NCBI GenBank assembly: GCA_037178975.1
Contig: JASJZH010000004.1
Span: 3,906,001 to 3,970,000, forward strand
DNA length: 64,000 nucleotides
Direction of reading: 5' to 3'
Origin: Oscheius tipulae
Lineage: Eukaryota > Nematoda > Chromadorea > Rhabditida > Rhabditidae
This document shows positions 21,555-33,143 of the stretch, in pieces. The notes below the pieces were generated by a model, which was not told the origin of the DNA, did not search any database, and worked only from the letters and a program-made list of their open reading frames with translations. The position numbers and the translations under genes were made by a program. The number at the start of each line of letters is the position of its first letter. The stretch's first letter is position 1.

Positions 21555-23428
21555 TCATTGCAATAAATTCAATGGGGTCTTCTTCAGAATGGGCAACATT
21601 TCGGCCGCTTCCCTCACTTCTTGAGCTGTTCGACCCTTTGTTTCCGGCAGATAGAAGTAGATCAGAATAACGCCGATTATCTAAATTGGCGAAGTATTTG
21701 AAAATAGTTGACTGACCAGAGGAGGGACGAAAAGGAACAGATAGGCTAGCGACTGGCCAATAACATGTGTTATGGGAAGGTAGGTTAGCAGGAGTATGGA
21801 CCGACTGAAAGCAATTTGAACAAAATACAGAAAACTAACAAGATGGACATGAAGAGAGTGGTATAGGTACAGGCAGCAGCTCGAGCATTTTGACCAACAA
21901 GTTCGGCTGAAAAGGAGATTATATTAGTAGGAAACTAATGCTTACATGTAATGAAGAGAGAAATGGGTCCGGGTCCGGAGGCGAATACTAAATTGAACAG
22001 TGCGATTGTAGCTAGGAGAAGAAATCCAAGCCATTTCTCCTGGATTAAAACTGTGTATTGTTTCATTTAAAAGTACTTGTATTGATTGGAAGAGATACAT
22101 AAATCCGACGACAAGAAAGTTGAGACCAGTGAGAGTGGAGAATGTGTAGAGCAAGACAGTTCGACGACCAAAGTGATCAATCACCAATGATGAACAGAAT
22201 ATTCCCAGCTAGGTTGCTTTTTTTTTTACCTCGACCTCTACTTACCACTGTCATCAAACAGATGACCACATTCCCAATTGAGGCTTGAGAGACTGTCAAA
22301 CCGACAGTTAACAATATTTCGAAGGCGAATGCATTTAGGGCGGCGATACCACTCATCACCTAAACTTTTCATAGCGCACACAAAATCAAACATACCATGG
22401 CGACCATAACAACTCCTCCCACGAGACATCCTCGTCTTGCCGAAGGATCTCTCCAAATACTGACCAAACTCAAAGTTTTCGTGTGATTCTGTCTTTCCTC
22501 CTCCAGTGCTGCCAAAACACCCGGCGCGCAGTTTCCATGATAGAAAATCAAAGAGTTCTGGGCATTCAGCCTCCGCCCTTGACCAACCAAATGCCTGAAC
22601 TGTATCCTAGTTCATTTTGATAAAAGCTTGCCCTGGACTGTCGTGAATGAAGAAGAGTAAAACGGAAGTGATGACACACAGAACGAGTTCGCCAGCATAC
22701 AATAACCACCAATCGCTTGTTCCAAAAAAGTGGGGCATGGCGACGACTGCTCCGAGGGTTAATCCGCATTGGACCATCACTCCCGAAGCCATTGAAGTGA
22801 TTCCTCGACAAGCTTTTGGACTGCATTCAGTTATGAACATAGGGACAATTCCAAGACTGATCGAACATGTCAAGCCGAGTAGGAATCTTGACACTCCGTA
22901 GAGAACATAGTCATTTTTCTGAATAGTCGTTTGAAAAGGAAAATGGGAATCGTACAAAATGACTGGCAATAGCCAAACTGATAGACAGAGATTGTCCCAA
23001 AAGAGCCAATTGAATTCCTCGTTTTCTTCCGACTCGATGACTGATCCATCGGATAAAAGTGGCTCCGATAGTCATCCCCCAAAAGAATAATGAGATCAAG
23101 ATACCCCATGTATTCTTAACAACTATTGTTTAAAGTAAACAAACATGAAAACCTCTAGTTCTGTACGAGTAACAGGTTCTTCAGTGTGTTTGGAAACCGA
23201 TCCATTGACGAATTGGAGGAACGCCTAGAAGAGAGAAAGTAAGAACATTGGACAGAATACCTCTTGTGAAGGATTGGTAATTGCGAGTTGGTATCCGAAA
23301 TGAAATGGACCACTTAGAGCTACGAGAAGCGCCATCAATGCCAATCGAAAATTAGGAAGTTTCTTCTCTTCTGACGGCGAATTTTCGATGAGAGACTGGT
23401 AGACGGGGGCCTTTTCAGACTTCTCCAT
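21555..23428 (-). CDS. GLUT-type (SLC2) sugar transporter, paralogue 1
   Basis: A multi-exon minus-strand gene for a 12-helix major facilitator protein of about 480 residues. Start MEKSEKAPVYQSL follows a TTTCAG acceptor by 2 nt. Family marks: ALSGPFHFGYQLAITNPSQE in helix 1, NTWGILISLFFWGMTIGA, HRVGRKRG, SRFLLGLTCSISLGIVPMFITECSPK, DHFGRRTVLLY, GPGPISLFIT and YFYLPETKGRTAQEV, ending LNLLQ-stop. The cytosolic motif after helix 6 is HDSP in place of the usual PESP. It is paralogous to the gene at 57384, with matching intron positions. Substrate is presumably a hexose, but this is inference. Confidence 0.9.
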
Positions 23429-24105
23429 TTCTGAAACAGGCTATGTTCAGAGGAAAGAAGGAAGAAAAATAGTACAAGATAGCTAATCAGTTCATAAGAC
23501 AGCTTAAAGTTCACGAACTCTGCACTTATCGACAGAGAAACATAGTGTCCACAACGGTTCATCGACAGCAATCTGCATAAGCCACTTTGTTTGCACAGAA
23601 CCGACGCCAGACCGAAATATGCTAATGCTATCGACTCAATATCCTGGTTTTTCGGAGAAAGGCAGAAAAGAAAGGTGTAGTGGTGTCCTTCAGTTTGTAA
23701 AGGGCATCATTACACCGCTAAGAAGGGACATAAATTTGAAAGTCAGTAATCAATCTTCCAGCGTTGATACTTCATGTCTTGATAACCGGATATCCCAAAT
23801 CCGTAAGCTGCCGTAGCAAACCGAGAGCGCCCCTAATGACCCCGGTCAGAATTAGCCTCGCGCGTCCACTCCTTGAGGGGAAGTTTTTGACGCCCATAAC
23901 TGTCCGCAGATCAGGTTTCTCGGGCTAATGCGTATCCGTCATGACACCTGTTTGTCAGTCTTGTACTTTTCTAGTTGGCTCCCCCTTTGGCCACTTGGCG
24001 CCTTGTCTATGATCTCTTTGCATAAGAAACTCGTCCAGGGCCGAGATTAGATATGACGAAACGACGGCTTACAGGAAATCTCGTCGACGCGTCTCAATAT
24101 ATCAG
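23429..24105. promoter_or_regulatory. intergenic region between GLUT 1 and the double peroxidase
   Basis: No gene supported; the 198-base frame at 23619 has no domain. The two genes point away from each other, so both promoters should lie here. Two GATA cores are visible near 23780-23795 (CTTGATAACCGGATATC), which could be intestinal-type GATA sites, but this is a weak pattern match. Confidence 0.3.
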
Positions 24106-27100
24106 ATGTTACGACTCTTGGCAGCCGGTTGGCTGCTCTCTTCTCTCGTTTCCTCGGCCACCTTTCCCTGTGGTCCCAGTTTCACACCTTGTGATGTGGT
24201 CAAAGCATTCGGTTCAAGGACTAGAGGTGCTTTTTGCTTTTATTGGGAGACTGCTAGTTTTTCAGAGTTTCATGCGATCACAGACGGCTTTTTAGAGGAG
24301 AAGGACGATACCAAAAAGAAAGAGGTAAGTATTATAGGTGTTCTTCTAAAAAGTCTTTTCAGATTCTGAAATCTATTTCTCACGACAAGATCTTGATAGC
24401 AGCTAGAGATGCTGTGACTGAAGTAGAAAGAACGTTTAACAAGACAGAGAAAGATCTCTTGCGAGAAATTACGGCCCGTTCCTTCTCACCAGCCGAACTG
24501 TCATGGTCCCGTTTCACACGGGCCGACCAGTATTCCAAATATCTCTCCTATTCTGCATTGGTTTCTATCCGAACAGCCCAACGATTAGCGAGGTGATCAG
24601 TTGTGATTCCCGATCAGAGATGCCATTTCAGTTCGGTCCCAACAAAAGCAATCGACATGATGCCGTTCTTCCCGACCCAGGGGACGGACATAGCCAATAC
24701 ATGTCCAGTTGGGCAGATCGAGGAATGTGTGGCCGGCAAATACAGATCTTATTCGGGACATTGCAACAATATACTGAAACCCCTTCAAGGAGCTGTTTAC
24801 GAACCACTGAAACGTCTTCTTTCAGCTGACTATGCTGACAGTTCGTGGTTGTAATAATTCATCATCAGAGTCTCTTTTTTAGAAATATCTAATCCACGTG
24901 TTTCGGCCTCCGGAGCTCCATTAACTTCTGCTGCAGTCGTCTCCCAACTGTTCACACCTTCTCCCAAAGGACACGCCTCATGTTCTCTTCTTTTGGCACA
25001 ATGGGCTGCCTTCATCTATGATGATCTTGCTCACGTTGGAAGCAACAGACTTATCAAAGACGGATTCTTCTCTGGATCAGAACACTATCCTCTTCCTTGC
25101 TGTCGCGATGGATTGGACCACAGCGAGTGCTACCCGATCCGATATGTCAACTCGAGAGGCGAAGGTATTTCGCTATAAATACATTCACATTTTGTTAGCC
25201 CAATGTGCCACCTACTCGCGATCAATGGCTGTTCCTCGAGAGAACTGTACCCTCGGACCGAGAGAACAGGGCAACATGGTGAGCAGCTACTTGGATGGTA
25301 GTCAGATATACGGTTCCATAACAGACACTGTCAATCGGTTGAGAAAGTTCACTGATGGTACTGTTGATTAAAGTTTTGTAATATGATTTTAGGGAAGTTG
25401 AACGTCCGCCAGTTGCCAGGGCAGACAGCTCAGTTCGGTCTTCCAGTCGGAGCACCCGATTCCGAATCGGACTGTCGCTCGAAGAGCTCTTCGCAGCCTT
25501 GCTTCCTTGCCGGATCTCATCGAATAAACTTCCTTCCATCTTCATCTGCCATGTACACTCTCTGGATTCGACAACACAATTTTGTAGCTGACAAGTTACA
25601 GGTAGCCTTATTTTAAATGGAAACTAGTTTTAGATTTTCAATCCATTTTGGACAGACGAAAAGCTGTTCCAAGAGGCAAGAAGAGTTGTCATCGCTCAAC
25701 TCCAGCACATCACTTTCACCGAGTTCTTGCCAATGCTGATTGGAAAGGAAAATATGGCCAGATACAACATTCAACCAAGAAGTCATGGATTTGACAGCAG
25801 CTACGACATGGTAGGTCCACCCTGAAGAATTTTACGTTTTTACATCAGAATATCGATGGATCTACTCTAAACTCTTTTGCCGCCGCAGCTGGGCAGTTCT
25901 TCTTGTCTCTTCTTCCGGACGATGTCATAATGATGAACAAGGATGGAAGTACTGGGAAAAAGGAATCCCTTATCAAGGTATCAAACAATTTAGGCAGCAA
26001 ATAATAAGTTTAAGTTGTTCAATGATCCCTCGTCTCTATATCAGCGGGGTCGAGTCGAAAGTGTCATCCGTGGACTACTCCTGTCGCCGATTCTCAAACC
26101 AGGTCTACACATTTCTCCACAGTTGAAAGACACTTTCGGTAAGTGAAAATGAGCAGACGAGGGATCCTTTTAGCCGGTTTCGGGAAAGGTCTCGACTTGG
26201 CAGCAATGATTGTTCAGATGGGAAGAGACCACGGGCTTCCTGGCTATCTCTCTTGGAGAAGACATTGCAACTTGGAGAATGCGCGGTCCTTTGCTGCTCT
26301 CCAAGCTCACGTTTGTTCTTTTAAAATTTTGTTATTTTTTGTTCAGTTCAAAGACTCGGTCAACGCCAGTGAACTGGCTCTAGTTTACGAGTCTCCCGAA
26401 GATATTGACCTTTTTGTCGGTGGTCTGGCTGAACAGACGACTGCAGGAGCCATTCTCGGACCAACGTTCTCCTGTATCTTCGCCAAACAACTACAAAGAG
26501 TTTCGGAAATTAGTTTATTCTCAAAAGGCTGTTTCAGACTAAACGAGCTGATAGATTCTGGTACGAGAACTTCATCTATCCATCAGCATTCACCAAAGAG
26601 CAACTGGACGAGATTCGCAAGACATCTTTAGCCAGAATCATTTGCGACAACTCGGATGGAATTGACTCCGTCCAGCAACATGTTTTCTCCCTCCCCGATG
26701 ACTTTGGGTATGTTTACATTGTTATATCAAAATACCCGTTTAGAAACTGTCCAATATCTTGTTCCTCTACCATAATCGGAGGCGTAGACTTTTCGGCCTG
26801 GAAAGACATCGAGCAACACAGATCTCTCCCAATAACCAAGGTCAGTTCAACTCGCTGATTTTATAGTTCTGTAGGCAACTGTTGAAAAGGCCATTCGTCT
26901 TGGACTGGCCCAGTACAATCGACTGCAAGAGGCAGAAGGCAGAAGAATGTATGTCCCAATTAATATAAAAGAAACAAATATTCAGTGCAACTATACTTCC
27001 TCCAACAGTCGCTTCTCAATCTGCCGTTTTCTCCCATGCTGCCCTTATGGCTCCAAAACGAGAATCATTGGACATAGCCAGAACGGCTGGTGTTCTCCGA

Positions 27101-29587
27101 GAAGCCACACAGGTGCTTCTTTCTGGGTTGGTTTCATACTTTTCAATATAAAAGGGGAACCTTTGTAGAGCAGGACTAACGAACGATGAGAAGATTCCGG
27201 TCACTTTGGATGTCGCCACTCTACAACGACTTCTCCCTGAGATTAACGTCGAGGCGGTAGTCGGCAACTTCACGCCGTTCTTGGGAAGAACGCCACTTCC
27301 AAAAGAACAGTGTCTTCCACAGCCTTTACCTTGTGACCATACCTCAAAATATCGGAGTTATTCTGGCTGGTGCAACAATCTGAAAAATCCAAAGTTTGGA
27401 AACGCCTTTGGATCGATGAGACGCCTTCTTGATCCCAAATACGACGATGGTTTGTTCTTTTTTTTTCTAAACTCAGTTGTCTTAGGGTTTGACACTCCGC
27501 GAACCAGATCTGCGATCGGAGGGGAACTGCCATCTGCTAGAAGAATATCCAATTTGGTTCATAACGACTCGCCCGTGTTCCACATCAAATTCTCTCACAT
27601 GTTGATGCAGTTTGGACAAATTCTCGACCATGATATGATGCACTCTCCCATAGCCAGAGGTAGCCAATTTTTAAGAAGGCTATAGCCAGTTCAGGACCAA
27701 ACAACACGATTTTGAACTGTTCCCGATGTGACTCCTACGACAGTCTATCCGTCCACTGTTTCCCAATCAAAATCGAGAAAGACGATCCGTTCTTCCCTCA
27801 TCAACACGACGACGGGTCTCCAAGATGTATGCCGTTTGCTAGAAGTCTTCTTGGCCAGTTGACTCTTGGGTATAGGAATCAAGTAGGTACTTTTGGGAAT
27901 GTCTAAAAGAAGACATCACAGTTGAACCAGCTGACTTCCTTCTTGGACGCTTCTTTCATCTACGGCTCGACGGAATGTGAAGCCAATCATCTGAGACTAT
28001 TCAGTCAGGGAAAACTCAACTTCACCGACCTCGGATACAACAAAGAGGCTCTTCCTCAGGGCAATCAAGAGAGAGACTGTCGGTCAATTCTGAGCGACTC
28101 GAGGAAAAGATGTTTCGTGGCTGGAGACGAACGAAGTAATGAACAGCCTGGATTGACCGTTCTGCACACGATTCTCCTTAGGGAACACAATCGAATCGCC
28201 TCTCAATTGCATCGGATCAACAACTTTTGGACTGACGAACAGCTGTATCAAGAGACAAGACGCATCATCATCGCCAAGCTTCAACATGTTAGTCACTTAT
28301 TGTTCAGACAATTAGATATCTTCAGGTAGTGTACAAAGAATGGCTACCGGTTGTGTTGGGCTGTGAGATGATGGCCAAGTTCGATCTGATGCCGAAGAAA
28401 TCGGGTTACGTGGATCAGTACGACGAGGCTTGTGACGCGAGTATCAGTCAAGAAATGGCCACAGCCGCCTTCCGATTCGGGCACACCCTCATTCGGGCCC
28501 AATTTCCGCGAATGAACGACGTCTACAAGAACATGAGTGACCCGGTAGCCATCAAGGATCACTTCTCCAACCCGACCCCACTCTACGACCAGAACGTGGG
28601 TCATCTCGAATCGCTCTTGATGGGACTACTTGGTGCTGAGAGTATGGCATTCGATAGACACATAACCGACTCTGTACGAAACCATCTCTTTGCCAAACCG
28701 GGCGGTCCATTTACTGGAATTGACCTTCCTGCTGTCAACATTCAAAGAGCGAGAGATCACGGAGTGCCGGGATACAACGACTACAGGTACCTTCTAGTGA
28801 GCTAAAAGCAAAACATATTTTAGAAAACTAGCTGGTTTGAAAAAAGTAAAGAATTTTGACGAGTTGAAGGACACGATGGACACCAGCGCTATTGCTGCTC
28901 TCAAAGCTGCCTATTCTCACGTGGACGACATTGATCTTTTTCCTGGAATCATGAGTGAGAAAGCACTGAAAGGAGCACTAGTGGGACCTTCTCTGGCATT
29001 CATCATTGGAGAACAGATGCAAAGATTGAAGAGATGTGACAGATTCTACTACGAGACTGCAAATCCGATGGTCAGATTCACTCCCGACCAGCTGGCCGAA
29101 ATCAGAAAGACGTCAATGGCCAAAATGATATGTGCCAACAGTCAGTACGCCAGAAAGATTCAGCCAAATGTCTTTCTGATGCCCGACGATCTCGTGTATG
29201 TTTATTTTTATTCTTCACAACAGTCTGTTATAGAAATGCTCCGATGAGCTGCTCGGATTTGCCCGATACTGATCTCTACCATTGGCTGGATAGAAGTCAG
29301 TGACAATAGCCCAACTGAGCAAAGAAAAATTCCAGAGTTCTGTGTGATTGACCACCGTGTTATCAACGTGGGGAAAACTAAAAGAATCACTCCGTGTGTC
29401 TCTTGTACCTGTACTACCGAAGGCTCAGAATGCCACTCGATTACGGTAGATCGATGCGATCGACTTCTGGAAGACTACACGGCCAGAGACCTCATCAAGG
29501 TACCTCTTCGCTGGTCCTTCTTTTAAATTCTTTGTTCAGGACCCCGTCTGCATGCTTCAGTGTTCAAAGACGATTCTCAAAGGGTGA
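24106..29587 (+). CDS. secreted tandem heme peroxidase; first domain lacks catalytic residues
   Basis: A long multi-exon gene; exon phases join both halves into one protein of about 1,350 residues. Signal peptide [18 protein letters not shown], a pro-region, then animal peroxidase domain 1 (from [11 protein letters not shown], about 24740-26710) and domain 2 (from [11 protein letters not shown], about 27345-29200). A Cys-rich VWC-like tail follows ([17 protein letters not shown]). Domain 2 has the distal motif [11 protein letters not shown] and the proximal FRFGHTLI, so it should bind heme and react with peroxide. Domain 1 has FIYDDLAH and AAAGQFFL at those places, so the heme-ester Asp, distal His and proximal His are all gone. 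Animal peroxidases of this type crosslink cuticle or matrix proteins or act in defence; which applies here is unknown. Confidence 0.88.
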
Positions 29588-29738
29588 ACAAACGAGAAAA
29601 TTGCAATATTCATTTGAAACGAGTACATCCCACGACCTTTAAATAAAATTCATTCATTTCCCACGATTTGCTCGATTTTATCAAGAGAGCGAGAGCGAGA
29701 GGGCGTGTTACTGGGATAGTTCCCATTTCGAGATCAGT

Positions 29739-30877
29739 ATGGCCAACAGCACGGAGCACGTCTTGACCAATCGGTAACTAGTTAGTACAATACAAAAACC
29801 TCGTTCAGGTACATATGTGGCTCTGTCATAACTCTGCTATCCGCTATCGGCTTGGCTGCAAACATCGCAATTCTTTTCTCGACTTGTGTCCCAAAGAAAA
29901 AGACGATAATTTCACTCGGTCTCGCATCACTAGTCTTTCTTCTTCCGAATTTCCTAGTCTATCTACCTTGTTCCGTCTCTTTCTGTCCCTTCTACGACGA
30001 ATTGGCCATACTGCTTCTCTCGATCCCCGACACTCTCGGCTACTACACTTATCAACTCTGTTTGGTTCATCTCTCCGTCGATCGAATATTGATTTTCTTC
30101 GTTCCCAACGCTTCGAAAGCTCTTCAGAAGTTTTGGGCAAGTGAATGTTTTGGGATTAAACTAGCTTTCTCAAAGATGCACACAGTTGTGGCGATATGGT
30201 CCTCAGTTGTTTTGTTCACCGTATGTGGAACATGTTTCGGATGCCACAAGGTGTTCAATCCAGTCGGACTCTATTTTTCTTTCAAACTGACTTCTTCTGA
30301 AGGAAGTCCGTTCTTGAAAACATTCATGTTTGTTTGTAAGTTTACATTTATTCCAACGGTTAAAACACAATTAGCGAATGGTTGCGCAGCCGTCACCATG
30401 GTCTGTTACTTATCTGTACTCGTCCGAATCAGAATCGTTCACCGCCGATTAAACTCGTCTTCGCGCAAAGTTCAAGAGATATCCCTTGTAAGAGTAGTCT
30501 GTATCATTCACAAAAGCATGTCCAGGCACTCCAGTATCTCTTCGTGAGCCTCTTCTCATGGCTTGGATCCTTCTGTTTCTTCTTCCTCGACGATCTGAAG
30601 AGAATATTTAACAGTGACCTGACTCTTCTTCCAGTCGTAGTTAGTACAATCTCTCTCACTTCACATGCCTACATCTTCCTTCTCTTCAATTCCAAAGTAT
30701 TCCCGAAGCAGGAATAAACTAATTCTTGTTCAGGTTCGAAAATACATCCTTGTGAAAGTTCTCAAAAAGGACACAACTCCAAAAGAACAACAGTCTCGAA
30801 GGAACACAAACGTCTCCATTTTCGGCACCGATCCAAGAAGCAATACCACTCGTCCAAGTGTTTTTTTCGTTAGATAA
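29739..30877 (+). CDS. nematode-type 7TM GPCR, copy 3
   Basis: Five exons: MANSTEHVLTNR, then helices ICGSVITLLSAIGLAANIAI, IISLGLASLVFLLPNFLVYL, ELAILLLSIPDTLGYYTYQL with VHLSVDRIL at its end, MHTVVAIWSSVVLFTVCG, a helix spanning an intron at MFV|NGCAAVTMVCYLSVLV, ALQYLFVSLFSWLGSFCFFF, and LPVVVSTISLTSHAYIFLLF. A basic tail ends SVFFVR-stop. The SVDR triplet takes the place of DRY. It has an N-glycosylation site at the extracellular N-terminus. Not closely similar to the tandem pair at 19-21 kb, but the same broad nematode chemoreceptor type. It lies 151 nt after the peroxidase stop, on the same strand. Confidence 0.65.
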
Positions 30878-30940
30878 AAGGTCAGAGGGGCGGGACTCTG
30901 TCTTATCACAACTGTTTGCCCTTCACTCTCTTTCTCTACA

Positions 30941-32711
30941 ATGTCCTTCCCGAAAGACTTCATCTGGGCAACAGCTGCTTCTCACTATCAAGTTGAAGGA
31001 GGGGGAATTCTACATGGTTTGTACTCTTTCAGCAAGCCTTATTCCAATCGCAGGTCGAGGGGAAAGCACCTGGGATGCAATACGCAAAGAGTCTGGAAGA
31101 ATAAAAGATGGTTCGAAACCGGAAGACAGTATTGGAGGATACGAGAGATGGGAAGAAGACATTCAACTAATCAAGAACCTCGGGGTTGAGAGTATGCGTT
31201 TTGTTTGTTAGTTGTGCTATTCAGGTGTCGCACTATCGATTTTCGCTCGACTGGTCACGAATACTTCCGAAAGGAACTATTGAAGTTGTGAATGAGGAGG
31301 GGATTCAGTACTATCGATCCTTTATAAACGGACTAATCAAGGCCAAAATCATTCCAATGGTTTTTCATTTTCACTCTTTCACACTTGTCTCTCCCTCAGG
31401 TGACGCTTTTCCATTTCGACTGGTCTCTCGCCCTGTTTGACCAAGGTGGATGGAGAAATCCTCTTTCCCAGAAGTGGTTCTTCGACTTCTGTGACCTATG
31501 TTTTCAAAAGTTCGGAGATCTGGTCAAGTTCTGGTTTACCTTCAACGAAATCGGCTTCCATGTTCTATCTGCTGTCTGCAAACTGGAGGTTTTTCAACTC
31601 AATTGACGGATGTGAGACGAAAACAGGAATATTTAGAAAGAACCCTTCCATTGTCCAACTCGGCCAGAGCCGGAAGAAGGCGATGCGGCTATTTTCGTGG
31701 CTACACATAACATGCTGCTTGCCCATGCAAAAGTCTATAGACAATTTGAAACAGTATACAAACCGAAACTTGGAGGTAATAAATGGATAGTCATCTGACA
31801 AGATATAAATTGAGGAAAATGTGGAATAGTAACTGGCGGTCAAGGTCTTTGTGTGGGAGAGGACGAAGAGGTCAACTTGCGAGCGACAGACTTCAATCTC
31901 GGATGGAATGTGAGTTAGCAAATCACCAGAAATACCAAAAAGGATACAGCTGGATCCGATCATGTTTGGAGACTATCCGGACAGTATGAAGAAACGACTG
32001 ACTGGTCAAAACGGAACACCCAAACTGCCTCAATTCACAGAGGAGGAAAAAGTTCTTCTTAAAGGTGGAAACGACTGACTTTTCTTCATATCGAGTTCAG
32101 GGAGTACGGACTTTCTCGGAATCAACTACTACCTGCCACGTCTGGTTGGTCCAGGTAAAGGTGCTACTCTTTTGGAGAGACTAGGAGAGTATCAACTGTT
32201 GGAAAACAACTGGGAAAAGTAAGAGTTTTCAACGAGGTTCACTCTTTTCAGGATCAGCGGAGAAGGCTCTTGGTGCAGATTATATGCAGAAGGACTGTTA
32301 AAAATGTTCCGTCTATACCGAGATAAGTACGGAAATATCTCGACAATGGTAACAGAGAACGGATGTGGTGACTATCCGGGAGCTGAAACCGAAGACGACA
32401 ACAGAATCAAACTCATCAATGATCACGTAGCTGCTGTTCGTCAGGGTCCTTTTCTTCTTTATCCGTTGGTGTAACTTCGCGTTCAGCTCTCTCCGAAGGA
32501 TGCAATGTTTTCGGATATACTATTTGGTGTAGCTTCGATAATTTCGAATGGGATGATGGTTTCGGAGTTCATTTCGGACTGTACAGGTGAGTGGCAAGTA
32601 ATATTGACGTCGTTAATTTGTTTCAGAATCGACCATCAGAATCCAGAGAAGAAGAGAGTTCCAAAGAAGTCCGTAGCCTTTTACAGGGATTTGATTGAAC
32701 AATTCAAATAA
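30941..32711 (+). CDS. glycoside hydrolase family 1 (beta-glucosidase/klotho-like), cytosolic
   Basis: About ten small exons encode a protein of roughly 470 residues without a signal peptide: MSFPKDFIWATAASHYQVEG, GESTWDAI, LGVSHYRFSLDWSRILP, TLFHFDWSLALFDQGGW, FWFTFNEIGFH, AIFVATHNMLLAHAKVYR, LGINYYLP, VTENGCGD, FGYTIWCSFDNFEWDDGFGVHFGLY and ending LIEQFK-stop. The acid/base Glu (codon 31547-31549) and the nucleophile Glu in TENG (32355-32357) are both present. NEI replaces the near-universal NEP, and HFDW replaces HWDL. Probably a cytosolic retaining beta-glycosidase like C. elegans klo genes. Activity is likely but not certain. Confidence 0.87.
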
Positions 32712-33143
32712 ATATTAATTAGTTCTCGAAGACAGCCGCCTGTCACAATATTCTATAGCGCTGCTGTTCGTCTCGGAAGGTTCTTTCACAACATATAGAC
32801 CATTTGTCCCACGCGACTTTTTTTTTTTTCGAAATGCCCATATTTTCAAAATGCATTAGGTCAAAAGAATGGCGAGTTCCGGAACGCAATCGATATCGGA
32901 TTCAAAATCATCTCAAGTCTTTTTTAGCGGCATGGTCCACGTTTACCCGTGTCTTTTTGAATACGTCCTCGGCTGTTCTCTCACTTCTCCGATTTTTCGA
33001 TGCAAGAGGAAAACGATTTTTCCAGTTGCCTTTCATATTCGAACTGATTTATTTTTCAAAATGAAACTTATCATACAAAACGCTTTGAGGTTTCATTGAT
33101 TCATGACAAAATTGCAGATTCCCACGATTCAAACTGGGTCAAA

